64,000 nucleotides of DNA from Mesorhizobium sp. SOD10 (GTDB lineage: Bacteria > Pseudomonadota > Alphaproteobacteria > Rhizobiales > Rhizobiaceae). Made by a program: the position numbers and the translations under genes. The notes under the pieces were generated by a model. It was not told the DNA's origin, searched no databases, and saw nothing but the letters and a program-made list of their open reading frames with translations. Positions 52,722 through 64,000 of this stretch are shown here, in pieces (the first letter of the stretch is position 1; every line of letters starts with the position of its first letter). Location: NCBI GenBank assembly GCA_000824805.1, contig CCNA01000061.1:124001-188000 (forward strand), given 5' to 3'.

Positions 52722-53059
52722 GGCGTTTTCTCCCTTGCTGCCGCCATTAAGTGTCCCTATGCCAAATCAATAGCTCTCAATGTCCGGTTGCGCCAGATGC
52801 TTCGAACGCGGGACCCGTCACAAAGTATGTTGCTCCCGATAGGATGATGAATTGCTTGCCGGATCGCCGGGAGGCAGGCCGGTGGATGAGGCGCCGAAAA
52901 GCCTTGCGCGGGCAGGTCTAGAGCCGGCAGGCCGAAGGTGGTGATAGGCGACAATGTTTTTCTAAGGATTGGTAATATATAATCACGAAATTTGATGATC
53001 GGACGCAGCTCAATTGTGGCAATACGGGCGGCTGAAAAACCGACGGGGACTGTAGGCAC
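52722..53059 (+). promoter_or_regulatory. Intergenic region holding the glmM promoter
   Basis: 338 bp between the divergent Cys-module gene and glmM, with no ORF I can support. TATAAT at 52978-52983 is a good -10 candidate for glmM; no convincing -35 is 17 bp upstream. Confidence 0.4.
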
Positions 53060-54412
<1,353 letters not shown>

Positions 54413-54444
54413 CCCCGGTCGCGCGCAGGCTCCTCTAAATCCGC

Positions 54445-54470
54445 AAGCCCGCCGCCAGGCGGGCTTTTTC
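54445..54470 (+). terminator. Terminator of glmM
   Basis: AGCCCGCC / GGCGGGCT with loop GCCA (54446-54465), then TTTTTC. Confidence 0.9.
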
Positions 54471-54541
54471 GTGCCGGGCGGGCCGTTCGGGACAACGGCG
54501 CTCTCCCTAAAATTGTATAGATTCGTGGTTAATCGGTACGG

Positions 54542-54557
54542 TTAAACGGCTTTTAAC
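54542..54557 (+). promoter_or_regulatory. CtrA box upstream of outer-membrane protein 1
   Basis: TTAA-ACGGCTT-TTAAC, an exact TTAA-N7-TTAAC match, 77 bp before the ATG. Confidence 0.6.
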
Positions 54558-54633
54558 CTTTGCAATTCATTATCCACACCCGAGGCAACCATCTTCGGGC
54601 GTCGTCGTCCCGAGGCTTCCTAGGGGTGACAGC

Positions 54634-55473
54634 ATGTTCAATATAAAGAGAATGGCAGTGCTTGCCGCGCTGTTCGCGGGGCTAGCCGGCCCGGCGCTGG
54701 CGGCCGATCTTCCGCAGCCGATCGAAGACGCTCCGCCGCCGGTCGTCGAAGCGCAGCCTGTCGATGTCGGCGGATGGTACATCCGCGGCGACATCGATTA
54801 TCACTGGTCGCGCTTCGGTGGCGCGGATTACATTACCTATGGTGCTGCGCCTCAGACCCAAGGCAGCTTCGCCACCGGCTCCCTGAAGGGCGCCTTGTCA
54901 GCGGGCGCCGGCATCGGCTACCAAGTGAACCAATATTTCCGCACCGATCTCACCGCGGACTGGATGAGCAAGTCGAACTTCCGCGGCTCGACCGTCGGCT
55001 TCTGCGGCGGCGGCGTGCCCTGTACTTCCGTCGACACCTCCTCCTATTCGGCGCTGCTGCTTCTGGCCAACGCCTATGTCGATATCGGCACCTGGCATGG
55101 TATCACGCCCTATGTTGGCGCCGGCATCGGCGGTGCCTGGGTCAAGTGGGATACGCTTCATAACAGCGATCTCGACGGCGACTTCTTCCATCGCGGCGGC
55201 AAGGGCTGGCGCTTTGCCTATGCTCTCATGGCCGGTGCCTCCTACTGCCTGACCGACCGCGTCAAGCTGGACGTCGGCTACCGCTACAGCCACATCAATG
55301 GCGGCAAGATGTTCGAATACGCCTCGGACAGCAATGTCGGCCCCGGCTACGACCGTGGCATCAACGTGCATGAAGTTCGCGGCGGTCTCCGCTACCAGTT
55401 CGGCGGTCAGTCGGACTGCGCTCCGCCGCCGGAGCCTTATGTGCCGGAACCGGAACCGATCTACACCAAGTAA
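54634..55473 (+). CDS. Outer-membrane beta-barrel protein 1
   Basis: A 279-residue Omp25/OmpA-like porin-family protein. Signal peptide (MAVLAALFAGLAGPALA, cleavage near residue 24), a proline-rich start to the mature protein, GGWYIRGDIDYHWSRFGG, then alternating strands ending in GINVHEVRGGLRYQFGG. There is an unusual acidic-proline tail (PPPEPYVPEPEP) and a loop with three cysteines (FCGGGVPCTS and later YCL). A structural or adhesion role is likely. Its paralogue follows; both are preceded by CtrA boxes. Confidence 0.88.
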   Translation: MFNIKRMAVLAALFAGLAGPALAADLPQPIEDAPPPVVEAQPVDVGGWYIRGDIDYHWSRFGGADYITYGAAPQTQGSFATGSLKGALSAGAGIGYQVNQYFRTDLTADWMSKSNFRGSTVGFCGGGVPCTSVDTSSYSALLLLANAYVDIGTWHGITPYVGAGIGGAWVKWDTLHNSDLDGDFFHRGGKGWRFAYALMAGASYCLTDRVKLDVGYRYSHINGGKMFEYASDSNVGPGYDRGINVHEVRGGLRYQFGGQSDCAPPPEPYVPEPEPIYTK

Positions 55474-55497
55474 TCGCTTCCTAGATCCTCGAATTCA

Positions 55498-55532
55498 AAG
55501 CCGCCCGGCGCCAGCCGGGCGGCTTGATTTTT
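55498..55532 (+). terminator. Terminator of outer-membrane protein 1
   Basis: AGCCGCCCGGC / GCCGGGCGGCT with loop GCCA, then TGATTTTT. Confidence 0.9.
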
Positions 55533-55573
55533 GCGACGCCGGTAAATTTCAATTCGGTAACCAGCTGTTATCC

Positions 55574-55589
55574 TTAACCGGCACTTAAC
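55574..55589 (+). promoter_or_regulatory. CtrA box upstream of outer-membrane protein 2
   Basis: TTAA-CCGGCAC-TTAAC, an exact match, 76 bp before the ATG. A further GGTTAAC follows at about 55595. Confidence 0.6.
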
Positions 55590-55664
55590 CACTATGGTTA
55601 ACAATAGGATCTTGAAACGGCGCCCGCGTTTTGCGGCTGGCGCCAATTTCAGGAGCCGGGGACC

Positions 55665-56438
55665 ATGATATCCAGATCGCGTATCGCGTCAGCGCTTGCC
55701 GCAATAATCCTGCTGCCGATGACGCCGGCGCTGGCGGCGGACTACGATCCGCCGATCTATGTCGACCAGGCGCCGGACTACCAGCCGGTCGAGGTCGGTT
55801 CGGGCTGGTACCTGCGCGGCGATGTCTCCTATCTGGCGCAGAAGAGCTTCAAAAATGGGGATTTCACCTTCCCGTCGACGATTGCCAGCGAAAGCTTTGG
55901 CGAGAGCGAGGACGCGTATTTCGCGAGCATCGGCTTCGGATATCATTTCAACGATTACCTCCGCGCCGATCTCAACCTCGGCTACCTGCCCGGCAACAAA
56001 GCCAGCTTCAGCTATGATGACACAGCGACCGCGACGCCGTCGGCCGTGGGGTTCGGAAACCTGAAGAACTATGCGATCTCGGGCATACTCAACGGATATG
56101 TCGATCTTGGCACGTATGTAGGCATCACGCCTTATGTTGGCGCCGGCATCGGTGTTGTTCGCAGCACGCGCAAGCTTTCGGCCAGTTACACCGATATCAA
56201 TGACTCCGCCAATAGCTTCGCCGTCGAGGATAATAAATCTCGGTACTCTCTCGCCTATACGTTGAATGCTGGCCTTGCCTACCAGGTATCCAAGAACGTG
56301 CTGATTGACCTCGGATACCAATATTTCTCTGCTCCCAATGCGGAATACGTTACCGCCGAAAGTCTAACCTCCTTCCCTGTCCACAAAGGCATCAGCAATC
56401 ATCAGGTCAAGCTCGGGCTGCGCTACGATCTCTGGTAG
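55665..56438 (+). CDS. Outer-membrane beta-barrel protein 2
   Basis: A 257-residue paralogue of protein 1: signal peptide (ASALAAIILLPMTPALA, cleavage near residue 23), GSGWYLRGDVSYLAQKSF, the shared GYVDLGTYVGITPYVGAGIG segment and the typical C-terminal strand ISNHQVKLGLRYDLW ending in an aromatic residue for BAM recognition. It lacks the acidic-proline tail of protein 1. Single gene. Confidence 0.88.
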   Translation: MISRSRIASALAAIILLPMTPALAADYDPPIYVDQAPDYQPVEVGSGWYLRGDVSYLAQKSFKNGDFTFPSTIASESFGESEDAYFASIGFGYHFNDYLRADLNLGYLPGNKASFSYDDTATATPSAVGFGNLKNYAISGILNGYVDLGTYVGITPYVGAGIGVVRSTRKLSASYTDINDSANSFAVEDNKSRYSLAYTLNAGLAYQVSKNVLIDLGYQYFSAPNAEYVTAESLTSFPVHKGISNHQVKLGLRYDLW

Positions 56439-56571
56439 CCCCGCCCCGCGAAGAGGTTCCGACTGCGGGTGCTGAACGTTCCGCCGCTTTCCTTTCGGAT
56501 CGAGCACCGGTTGGAGCGAATATCCCGTCAGCGACAAAAACTTTGCTCTTGACGCCGAAGCTCTGAGCGCA

Positions 56572-56633
56572 TATCGCCGTCCGTGGGCCACCCCTCCCCA
56601 ACGAGGGGCTACTATCTGGAAGGATAGACCACG
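56572..56633 (+). promoter_or_regulatory. serC leader RNA motif
   Basis: Two adjacent hairpins precede the serC ATG: CCCCTC / GAGGGG (56591-56608) and CTATC / GATAG (56612-56627). The loop and 3' side of the second contain the GGAAGGA ribosome site. This layout and sequence fit the alphaproteobacterial serC leader motif (Rfam serC), thought to regulate serC-serA. Folding would hide the ribosome site. Ligand unknown. Confidence 0.65.
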
Positions 56634-57809
56634 ATGACGACACCTACCAAGCCCGGACTCCGTCCGGCAAATCCCAATTTCTCTTCAGGTCCCTGCGCTA
56701 AACGTCCCGGCTGGTCGGCCGAGGCGCTGAAAGCCGCCGCGCTCGGGCGCTCGCACCGCGCCAAGATCGGCAAGGCCAAGCTCGAACAGGCAATCGAGCT
56801 GACGCGCGAAATCCTCAAGGTTCCCGCGAATTATCGCATCGGTATCGTGCCGGCGTCCGATACCGGCGCGGTCGAGATGGCGCTGTGGTCGCTGCTCGGC
56901 GAGCGCGGCGTCGACATGGTCGCCTGGGAAAGCTTCGGTTCCGGCTGGGTGACCGATGTGGTCAAACAGCTCAAGCTCGCCGACGTGCGCAAGTTCGAGG
57001 CCGGCTACGGCAAGCTGCCCGACCTCAAGCAGACCGATTTTAACCGCGACGTGGTCTTCACCTGGAACGGCACGACCTCGGGCGTACGCGTGCCGAACGG
57101 CGATTTCATTCCCACGCACCGTAAAGGTTTGACCATCTGCGACGCAACCTCGGCGGCGTTCGCGCAAAGGCTCGACTTCGACAAGCTCGATGTCGTCACC
57201 TTCTCCTGGCAGAAGGTGCTGGGCGGCGAGGGCGCGCATGGCATGCTTATCCTGTCGCCCCGCGCCGTCGAGCGGCTGGAGACCTACAAGCCGGCCTGGC
57301 CGCTGCCGAAGATCTTCCGCCTCACTTCGGGGGGCAAACTGATCGAGGGCATCTTCAAGGGCGAGACCATCAACACGCCGTCGATGCTGTGCGTGGAGGA
57401 TTATCTCGATGCGCTCCACTGGGCGGCGTCGATCGGCGGTCTGGAAGCACTGATCGCCCGCGCCGACGCCAATGCGGCGGTGCTCGACAGGTTCGTGGAA
57501 AAGTCGCCCTGGCTCGGCCATCTCGCCGTCGATCCGGCGACGCGGTCCAACACGTCCGTGTGTCTCTCCTTCACCGACGGCCAAATCGCGGCGCTCGACG
57601 CCGACGGCCAGGCGGCTTTCGCCAAGGGGATCGTGTCTTTGCTCGACAAGGAAGGCGTCGCTTACGACATCGGCTCCTATCGCGATGCCCCGCCCGGCCT
57701 GCGCATCTGGTGCGGCGCAACCGTCGAGACCTCCGATCTCGAAGCGCTGCTGCCTTGGCTCGACTGGGCCTTCGCCACGCAGAAGGCGTCGCTGAAAGCA
57801 GCGGCCTGA
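56634..57809 (+). CDS. serC: Phosphoserine aminotransferase
   Basis: Second step of serine synthesis: 3-phosphohydroxypyruvate plus glutamate to phosphoserine; also serves pyridoxal phosphate synthesis. The 391-residue enzyme is of the alphaproteobacterial/Methanosarcina type, with NPNFSSGPCAKRPGW at the N-terminus, TWNGTTSGVRVPNG near residue 145 and the PLP lysine in VVTFSWQKVLGGEGAHG near 195. It is co-transcribed with serA, 65 bp downstream. Confidence 0.95.
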   Translation: MTTPTKPGLRPANPNFSSGPCAKRPGWSAEALKAAALGRSHRAKIGKAKLEQAIELTREILKVPANYRIGIVPASDTGAVEMALWSLLGERGVDMVAWESFGSGWVTDVVKQLKLADVRKFEAGYGKLPDLKQTDFNRDVVFTWNGTTSGVRVPNGDFIPTHRKGLTICDATSAAFAQRLDFDKLDVVTFSWQKVLGGEGAHGMLILSPRAVERLETYKPAWPLPKIFRLTSGGKLIEGIFKGETINTPSMLCVEDYLDALHWAASIGGLEALIARADANAAVLDRFVEKSPWLGHLAVDPATRSNTSVCLSFTDGQIAALDADGQAAFAKGIVSLLDKEGVAYDIGSYRDAPPGLRIWCGATVETSDLEALLPWLDWAFATQKASLKAAA

Positions 57810-57874
57810 GTTCCATGGCGGCCCGCGGGCCGCCATTTCCCGACACAGTTCATTTCCACGTCAAGGAGGCCGCA

Positions 57875-59476
57875 ATGGCGCCCCGCGTTCTCGTTTCGGA
57901 TAAACTTTCAACCACCGCCGTGCAGATCTTCAAGGATCGCGGCATCGAGGTCGACTATCTGCCCGATCTCGGCAAAGACAAGGAAAAGCTGCTCGAAGTG
58001 ATCGGCCAGTATGACGGCCTCGCCATCCGCTCGGCGACCAAGGTCACTGAGAAGCTTATCAACGCCGCGGGCAGGCTCAAGGTCGTCGGACGCGCCGGCA
58101 TCGGCGTCGACAACGTCGATATCCCGGCGGCAAGCCGCAGGGGTATCATCGTGATGAACACGCCCTTCGGCAATTCTATCACCACGGCCGAGCATGCCGT
58201 CGCCATGATCTTCGCCCTGGCGCGCCAGATCCCAGAAGCCAATGCCTCGACGCACGCGGGAAAATGGGAAAAGAACCGCTTCATGGGCATCGAGATCACC
58301 GGCAAGACGCTGGGCGTGATCGGCTGCGGCAATATCGGCTCGATCGTCGCCACGCGCGGCGTCGGCCTGAAGATGCATGTGATCGCCTTCGACCCGTTCC
58401 TGTCGGACAGCCGCGCCGAGGAGCTCGGCGTCGAGAAGGTCGAGCTGGACGAGCTCTTCGCTCGCGCCGACTTCATCACCTTGCACACGCCGCTGACCGA
58501 CAAGACGCGCAACATCATCGATGCGGCCGCGATCGCCAAGATGAAGGACGGCGTGCGCATCATCAATTGCGCCCGCGGCGGATTGGTCGTCGAGGCCGAC
58601 CTGGTTGCCGCGCTGAAGAGCGGCAAGGTGGCCGGCGCGGGCATTGACGTCTTCGAGGTCGAACCGGCGGAGAACAACCCGCTGTTCGGCATGGAGAATG
58701 TCGTGGCGACCCCGCATCTCGGCGCCTCGACAACGGAAGCGCAGGAGAATGTCGCGCTGCAAGTCGCCGAGCAGATGAGCGACTACCTGATCAAGGGCGC
58801 GGTCTCCAATGCCATCAACATGCCCTCGATCACCGCCGAGGAGGCGCCACGGCTGAAACCCTTCGTCAAGCTCGCCGAGGTGCTCGGCGCCTTTGTCGGC
58901 CAGGTCACCGAGGATCCGATCAAGGAGGTCGAGATCCTGTTCGACGGCTCGACCGCGACGATGAACACGCGCGCGCTGGTGAGCGCTGCCCTTGCCGGCC
59001 TGATCCGGCCGCAGGTCTCCGACGTCAACATGGTGTCGGCGCCCATCATGGTGAAGGAGCGCGGCATCATCGTCGCCGAGGTCAAGCGCGACAAGTCGGG
59101 CGTGTTCGACGGCTATATCAAGCTCACCGTCAAGACCGAGCACATGACGCGCTCGATTGCCGGCACCTGCTTCTCCGACGGCAAGCCGCGCTTCATCCAG
59201 ATCAAGGGCATCAATCTCGACGCAGAGGTCGGCCAGCACATGCTCTACACGACCAATGCCGACGCGCCCGGCATCATCGGGCTGCTCGGCACGGTGTGCG
59301 GCGAGAACAGCGTCAACATCGCCAACTTCCAGCTCGGCCGCAACCGGCCTGGCGGCGATGCGATCGCGCTGCTTTATCTCGATGCGCCGTTCCCGGAAAA
59401 AGTGTTGGAGCAGGTGCGGGCGCACAAGTCGATCGATTCGGCAAAGCGACTTCGCTTCGATGTCGGCGCCGAGTGA
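57875..59476 (+). CDS. serA: D-3-phosphoglycerate dehydrogenase
   Basis: First committed step of serine synthesis. The 533-residue long form has the substrate/NAD domains (GVIGCGNIGSIVATRGVGLK near 145, NAD loop; catalytic His in TPHLGASTTEAQENV near 280), an intervening domain and a C-terminal ACT domain (TTNADAPGIIGLLGTVCGEN) that usually gives serine feedback inhibition. ATG 57875 follows AAGGAGG; the open frame extends far upstream into serC in another frame and is spurious. A GCCCGCCG / CGGCGGGGC hairpin without T-run follows at 59495-59519. Confidence 0.96.
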   Translation: MAPRVLVSDKLSTTAVQIFKDRGIEVDYLPDLGKDKEKLLEVIGQYDGLAIRSATKVTEKLINAAGRLKVVGRAGIGVDNVDIPAASRRGIIVMNTPFGNSITTAEHAVAMIFALARQIPEANASTHAGKWEKNRFMGIEITGKTLGVIGCGNIGSIVATRGVGLKMHVIAFDPFLSDSRAEELGVEKVELDELFARADFITLHTPLTDKTRNIIDAAAIAKMKDGVRIINCARGGLVVEADLVAALKSGKVAGAGIDVFEVEPAENNPLFGMENVVATPHLGASTTEAQENVALQVAEQMSDYLIKGAVSNAINMPSITAEEAPRLKPFVKLAEVLGAFVGQVTEDPIKEVEILFDGSTATMNTRALVSAALAGLIRPQVSDVNMVSAPIMVKERGIIVAEVKRDKSGVFDGYIKLTVKTEHMTRSIAGTCFSDGKPRFIQIKGINLDAEVGQHMLYTTNADAPGIIGLLGTVCGENSVNIANFQLGRNRPGGDAIALLYLDAPFPEKVLEQVRAHKSIDSAKRLRFDVGAE

Positions 59477-59570
59477 AGCCTGACATGAGGAAAGGCCCGC
59501 CGGCACCAGTCGGCGGGGCGTTGATGAGATAGCCGTCACTGATGGTTGTTTGGCGCGTGATCGAGAACCA

Positions 59571-60470
59571 TCATCCCGTTTGCAGCGCTGCTCGGCTGCC
59601 GCTGTATTCGGCGAGCGCAATGCCGCCAAGGACAAGCGTCAGCGCGAGGGCCTGATAGAGCTGAAACCACTCGCCGACGATCAGCACCGAAAGTAGCGTG
59701 CCGAAGATCGGCACAAGATTGATGAACAGCCCGGCGCGGTTGGCGCCGATCAATTCGTTACCCTTGATGTAGAGAACCTGGGAGACGACCGAAGCGCCGA
59801 GCGCCGTGTAGAGCGTCAGCGCCCATCCATACGCGTCCGGCATGACGGCGCGGCCGGCCACGATCTCCCAGACGAAGAAGGGCACCGATGTCAGCAGCGC
59901 GGCGATCGACAGCGCCAGCATGAAACTTTGCCAGCGGATTGCCGGCTTGAGGCGCAGCCCCACCGAATAGAGGCTATAGCAAAGCACCGCGACAAGCATA
60001 ATGGCGTCGCCGAAGTTGAGATCGAGCTTCAGCAACTGGCCGAGGTCGCCATGGCTGGCGGTCAGCGCGACGCCGAGGATGGTGAGCACGACGCCGACGA
60101 TCTGCAGGGGCCGCACCCGCAACCTGAACAGCAGGAAATTGGCAAGTATGATGACGATCGGGATGGCTGCCTGCTCGATCGAGACGTTGATGGCGGTCGT
60201 GTAGTTGAGCGCGGTGTAGAAGATGACGTTGAAGATGGTGAAGCCGCAAGCGCCGAGGCCGGCAAGCAGCTTCCAGTGTCTCCGCGCTTCGGGCCAATCC
60301 TCGCGCAGTGTCCGCCATCCGACGGGAAGCAGGATCAGCACGGCCATGACCCAGCGCAGGAACACCAGCGTCATCGGCGAGACATGGCCGACGGCAAGCT
60401 TGCCCGCCACTGAATTGCCGCCCCACAAGAGCATGGTCGACAGAAGGAACAGATAGGCGGCTCGGTGCAT
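59571..60470 (-). CDS. DMT-superfamily (EamA) transporter
   Basis: A 299-residue transporter with ten helices in two EamA repeats (LFLLSTMLLWGGNSVAGKLA in the first, VSQVLYIKGNELIGANRAGL in the second). Members export amino acids, metabolites or drugs; substrate not predictable. Convergent with serA, divergent from purA. Confidence 0.9.
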   Translation of the reverse strand: MHRAAYLFLLSTMLLWGGNSVAGKLAVGHVSPMTLVFLRWVMAVLILLPVGWRTLREDWPEARRHWKLLAGLGACGFTIFNVIFYTALNYTTAINVSIEQAAIPIVIILANFLLFRLRVRPLQIVGVVLTILGVALTASHGDLGQLLKLDLNFGDAIMLVAVLCYSLYSVGLRLKPAIRWQSFMLALSIAALLTSVPFFVWEIVAGRAVMPDAYGWALTLYTALGASVVSQVLYIKGNELIGANRAGLFINLVPIFGTLLSVLIVGEWFQLYQALALTLVLGGIALAEYSGSRAALQTG

Positions 60471-60794
60471 GGAGAATCCGGCCCAGCAGGATATTCGGGC
60501 GTTCAGACCGACCTAGAGTGCCGGCGGCGGCAAGTAAATGATGCGAAAGGCGGAATTTGTTGTGCCTGGGCCCAGGCAGACGTCACGCCGGTGGCGTCAT
60601 TTTGGTCCAGCTCCTGGCTGGAGCATGGTCGCTTCCGAAAGCCGCCCCCGCTTTTGCGTTCGCCGACCTTCGGTTCGGGGCTCATCCTCCAAGGATGGTT
60701 TCGGCGGCAAAGAAAGGGTCGCGCCGGCCGGCGCTTGACGCTATAGAGGCCTGTCGTTTCAGGCCGCTCGCGCGGCATTTCAAGGGAAAAGAAC
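60471..60794 (+). promoter_or_regulatory. Intergenic region upstream of purA
   Basis: 324 bp with no supportable gene. A short hairpin CCAGC / GCTGG (60607-60621) and a TTCGGTTCG-rich stretch resemble mosaic repeat debris. AAGGGAA precedes the purA ATG. A clear promoter was not identified. Confidence 0.4.
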
Positions 60795-62093
<1,299 letters not shown>

Positions 62094-62162
62094 TTTCACA
62101 GCCCTTCCCGGCGCTATGGCTGATTTGCGGCCGGCGGGAAAAGAATGCAGGTCACCTGACGC

Positions 62163-63944
62163 ATGGCAGATTTCGTTAGTATTCTGAAAAAGCAGCTCGA
62201 TAAGAAGGTGGATCCTTCGTTCGAGGTGCGCCAGCAGATATACGACGGTGCCCGCACGGTGCTGGCGAAGAAGCTGGCGGAGTATTCCCCGCCGCTTGCG
62301 CCCGATGTCGTCAGCAAGCAGACGCGCTCCCTGGAAGATGCCATCTCCAGCGTCGAGCGCGACTATGTCAAACGCGTTCCGGCCGAGGATCCGCTGGCGG
62401 AGCTGGAGCATATCTTCTCCTCCATCGACCGCAACAGGAACCAGCCGAACCATGCCCGCCAGCCGGCGCCGGCGTCTGCATCCGGGCCTGCGCCTGCCAA
62501 GCCGGATCTGTTCAAATCCGAACCATTGAAGCCGGCGGCTCCGCCCGCCAGGACGGAACCGAGCTGGCAAAGCGCGCCGAAGGCGGAGCCCGCGCCGCAA
62601 AGCCCTGCGAAGGCCGAACCTGCCTGGCAGAACACGGCAAAGACCGAGCCAAGCTGGCAGGCCGCGCCGAAGGCGGAGCCTGCCTGGCAGAATGCGGCGC
62701 CACCGATGCCGTCGCCGCGCGAAGACGATGTGGGCCTGGCGGACGATGCCGACGATGGCGACGTCTTTGCCAATGACGAGCAGCCGGCGGCCGATACCTT
62801 CCAGCGGCTGCGGCCACAGCCGCAGGAGCGCAAGCGCGGCTATGGCGGCTTGATCGCCGCCGTCATCGCGCTGCTGGTGCTGGCGGGCGGCGGTTACGGC
62901 ATATGGCTGAACAAGAATGCGTTCGGCTCGCTCTTCGGCCTTGGCGGCGGCAGCAAGACGGTCTCGACCGAGCCGCTGGCGAAGCCGGCTCCGGCCAAAC
63001 CGGCCGCCGAGACGGCCGCGGCGCCGGCCCCCTCCGGCGCCAGCGAGCCTGCCGAGACGACCAAGTTCACGCAGCGCCTGACGCCCGATGGCAAGGAAAC
63101 CGATCCCGGTCCCGCCGGCGGACAGGCCACGATCGGAGAAGGCGAATCCGTCGCGGCGCTGACGTCGCGGCCGCCGGCCGCGCCGGCAACGGCGCCGGCG
63201 ACGACCCCGCCTGCCGCGGCCACGCAAACGCCTGGGGCGCCCGCCGGGGGAACCACGCCGGCTGCGCCGGCGACCGGCGCAGCCAATCAGACGCCGCCCG
63301 CGGCAGGAACCACACCGCCCGCGGCTGGAGCAACGCCGCCGGCCGCAGGCACGACGCCGCCCACGCCCGCGACGGCCGAAGCGACCGTGCCAGTCGGGCA
63401 GAAGGCGATCTTCTATGAGGAGCGCACCAGCACCCAGCAGGGCACTGCCGAGCCCGGCAGCATCGTCTGGTCGCTGGTGCAGGAATCACCCGGCGGCGAC
63501 CTGCCGCCGGAACCGGCGATCCGCGCCGAGGCGACGATTCCCGGCAAGAATATCCAGCTGCGCATGACGATCCGGCGCAACACCGACCAGACGCTGCCGG
63601 CCAGCCACATCATCGAGATGATCTTCCTGACGCCGGAAGGGTTTGACGGCGGCGGCGTCGACAACATCCTGCGCATTGCCATGAAGAGTTCGGAGCAGGA
63701 CGCCGGCAGCCCGCTGATCGGCATCCCGGCCAAGATCGCCGACGGCTTCTTCCTCGTCGCGCTCAACGATACCAAGGCCGACGAGGACGCCAATCTGACC
63801 CTGCTCAGGGGCCAGGACTGGATCGACGTGCCGGTGGTCTACAAGACCGGACGCCGGGCGCTGCTCACCATGGAAAAGGGCATACCGGGCGAGAAGGTCT
63901 TCGACGAGGCGCTGAAGGCCTGGGCGGCGAAGACGTCGGGGTGA
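62163..63944 (+). CDS. Large membrane-anchored protein of unknown function
   Basis: A 593-residue protein with four regions. (1) N-terminal cytoplasmic segment MADFVSILKKQLDKKVDPSF through residue about 85. (2) A linker with repeated KAEPAWQN/KTEPSWQA-type units (about 115-180). (3) One membrane helix (GLIAAVIALLVLAGGGYGIW, about 226-247), then a proline/alanine/threonine stretch with GTTPPAA/GATPPAA tandem units (about 340-405). (4) A C-terminal domain (KAIFYEERTSTQQGTAEPGS, TIRRNTDQTLPASHIIEMIF, FFLVALNDTKADEDANLTLL) that would be periplasmic. I recall homologues downstream of purA in rhizobia, all unnamed. Confidence 0.8.
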   Translation: MADFVSILKKQLDKKVDPSFEVRQQIYDGARTVLAKKLAEYSPPLAPDVVSKQTRSLEDAISSVERDYVKRVPAEDPLAELEHIFSSIDRNRNQPNHARQPAPASASGPAPAKPDLFKSEPLKPAAPPARTEPSWQSAPKAEPAPQSPAKAEPAWQNTAKTEPSWQAAPKAEPAWQNAAPPMPSPREDDVGLADDADDGDVFANDEQPAADTFQRLRPQPQERKRGYGGLIAAVIALLVLAGGGYGIWLNKNAFGSLFGLGGGSKTVSTEPLAKPAPAKPAAETAAAPAPSGASEPAETTKFTQRLTPDGKETDPGPAGGQATIGEGESVAALTSRPPAAPATAPATTPPAAATQTPGAPAGGTTPAAPATGAANQTPPAAGTTPPAAGATPPAAGTTPPTPATAEATVPVGQKAIFYEERTSTQQGTAEPGSIVWSLVQESPGGDLPPEPAIRAEATIPGKNIQLRMTIRRNTDQTLPASHIIEMIFLTPEGFDGGGVDNILRIAMKSSEQDAGSPLIGIPAKIADGFFLVALNDTKADEDANLTLLRGQDWIDVPVVYKTGRRALLTMEKGIPGEKVFDEALKAWAAKTSG

Positions 63945-63970
63945 GGTGAGGCAGTTTAAGCCGCCGCCGC

Positions 63971-64000
63971 TCAGAAGCCCTGAAACAGCATGTCGAGCGC
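63971..64000 (-). CDS. Possible 3' end of a minus-strand gene
   Basis: Minus-strand reading from the window edge gives ALDMLFQGF then TGA (63971-63973). It is convergent with the preceding gene. Too short to identify. Confidence 0.3.
   Translation of the reverse strand, partial: ALDMLFQGF

Overview
The window is a GC-rich, gene-dense chromosomal segment of an alphaproteobacterium of the order Hyphomicrobiales, most likely Mesorhizobium or a close relative. The basis is a 1152-residue rhizobial-type pyruvate carboxylase, GapR/DUF2312, RcdA/DUF1465, the 6S RNA-fthC pair, a serC leader RNA, CtrA-type TTAA-N7-TTAA boxes, and dispersed palindromic repeats typical of rhizobia. Most of the window is conserved core genome. 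No tRNA, rRNA, CRISPR array, prophage or insertion sequence was seen.

Layout. 0-2.4 kb: end of a branched-chain amino acid ABC operon (livF, a small membrane protein, livK). 2.6-7.3 kb: pyc, gapR and two small genes. 7.4-11.1 kb (minus): msrB, a VWA protein and its MoxR ATPase, separated by a GNAT gene and a HicAB module whose toxin gene is frameshifted. 11.1-13.9 kb: 6S RNA, fthC, a YmdB phosphoesterase, terC. 13.9-16.1 kb: four small SRPBCC/VOC genes divergent from an ArsR regulator. 16.3-23.6 kb: YebC, a CxxC Rdx protein, DUF1772/TetR pair, L31, an ABC exporter, an M32 carboxypeptidase and a DUF1304 gene broken by an amber codon. 23.8-30.6 kb (minus): a MotA/ExbB-like plus OmpA-like pair, trhA, an inositol phosphatase, efp, a Sel1 protein and thiE, with dispersed repeats between them. 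30.6-35.5 kb: a PH-domain remnant, GFA protein, TauE exporter, DUF2269 protein, a candidate CtrA-linked sRNA, rcdA and a glycosyltransferase.

35.6-54.4 kb is the ruvCAB - ybgC - tolQRAB-pal-cpoB - tilS - ftsH - glmM backbone. It has been edited in three places. An AbrB/PIN toxin-antitoxin module sits between ruvC and ruvA. A phosphoesterase and a GH5 glycoside hydrolase sit between ruvB and ybgC, and both the phosphoesterase and ybgC end early at a shared 30-nt sequence. Two paralogous secreted Cys-module repeat proteins sit between ftsH and glmM. 54.6-64 kb: two outer-membrane beta-barrel proteins, each under a perfect CtrA box, serC-serA behind an RNA leader, a DMT transporter, purA and a large TM protein of unknown function.

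The observations most worth following are the CtrA-box-driven sRNA candidate upstream of rcdA (33.3-33.4 kb), the interrupted core operons (hicAB in moxR-VWA, TA in ruvCAB, GH5 block at ybgC), the amber-interrupted DUF1304 gene, and the Cys-module protein pair. No complete new multi-gene defence or metabolic system could be supported from sequence alone.
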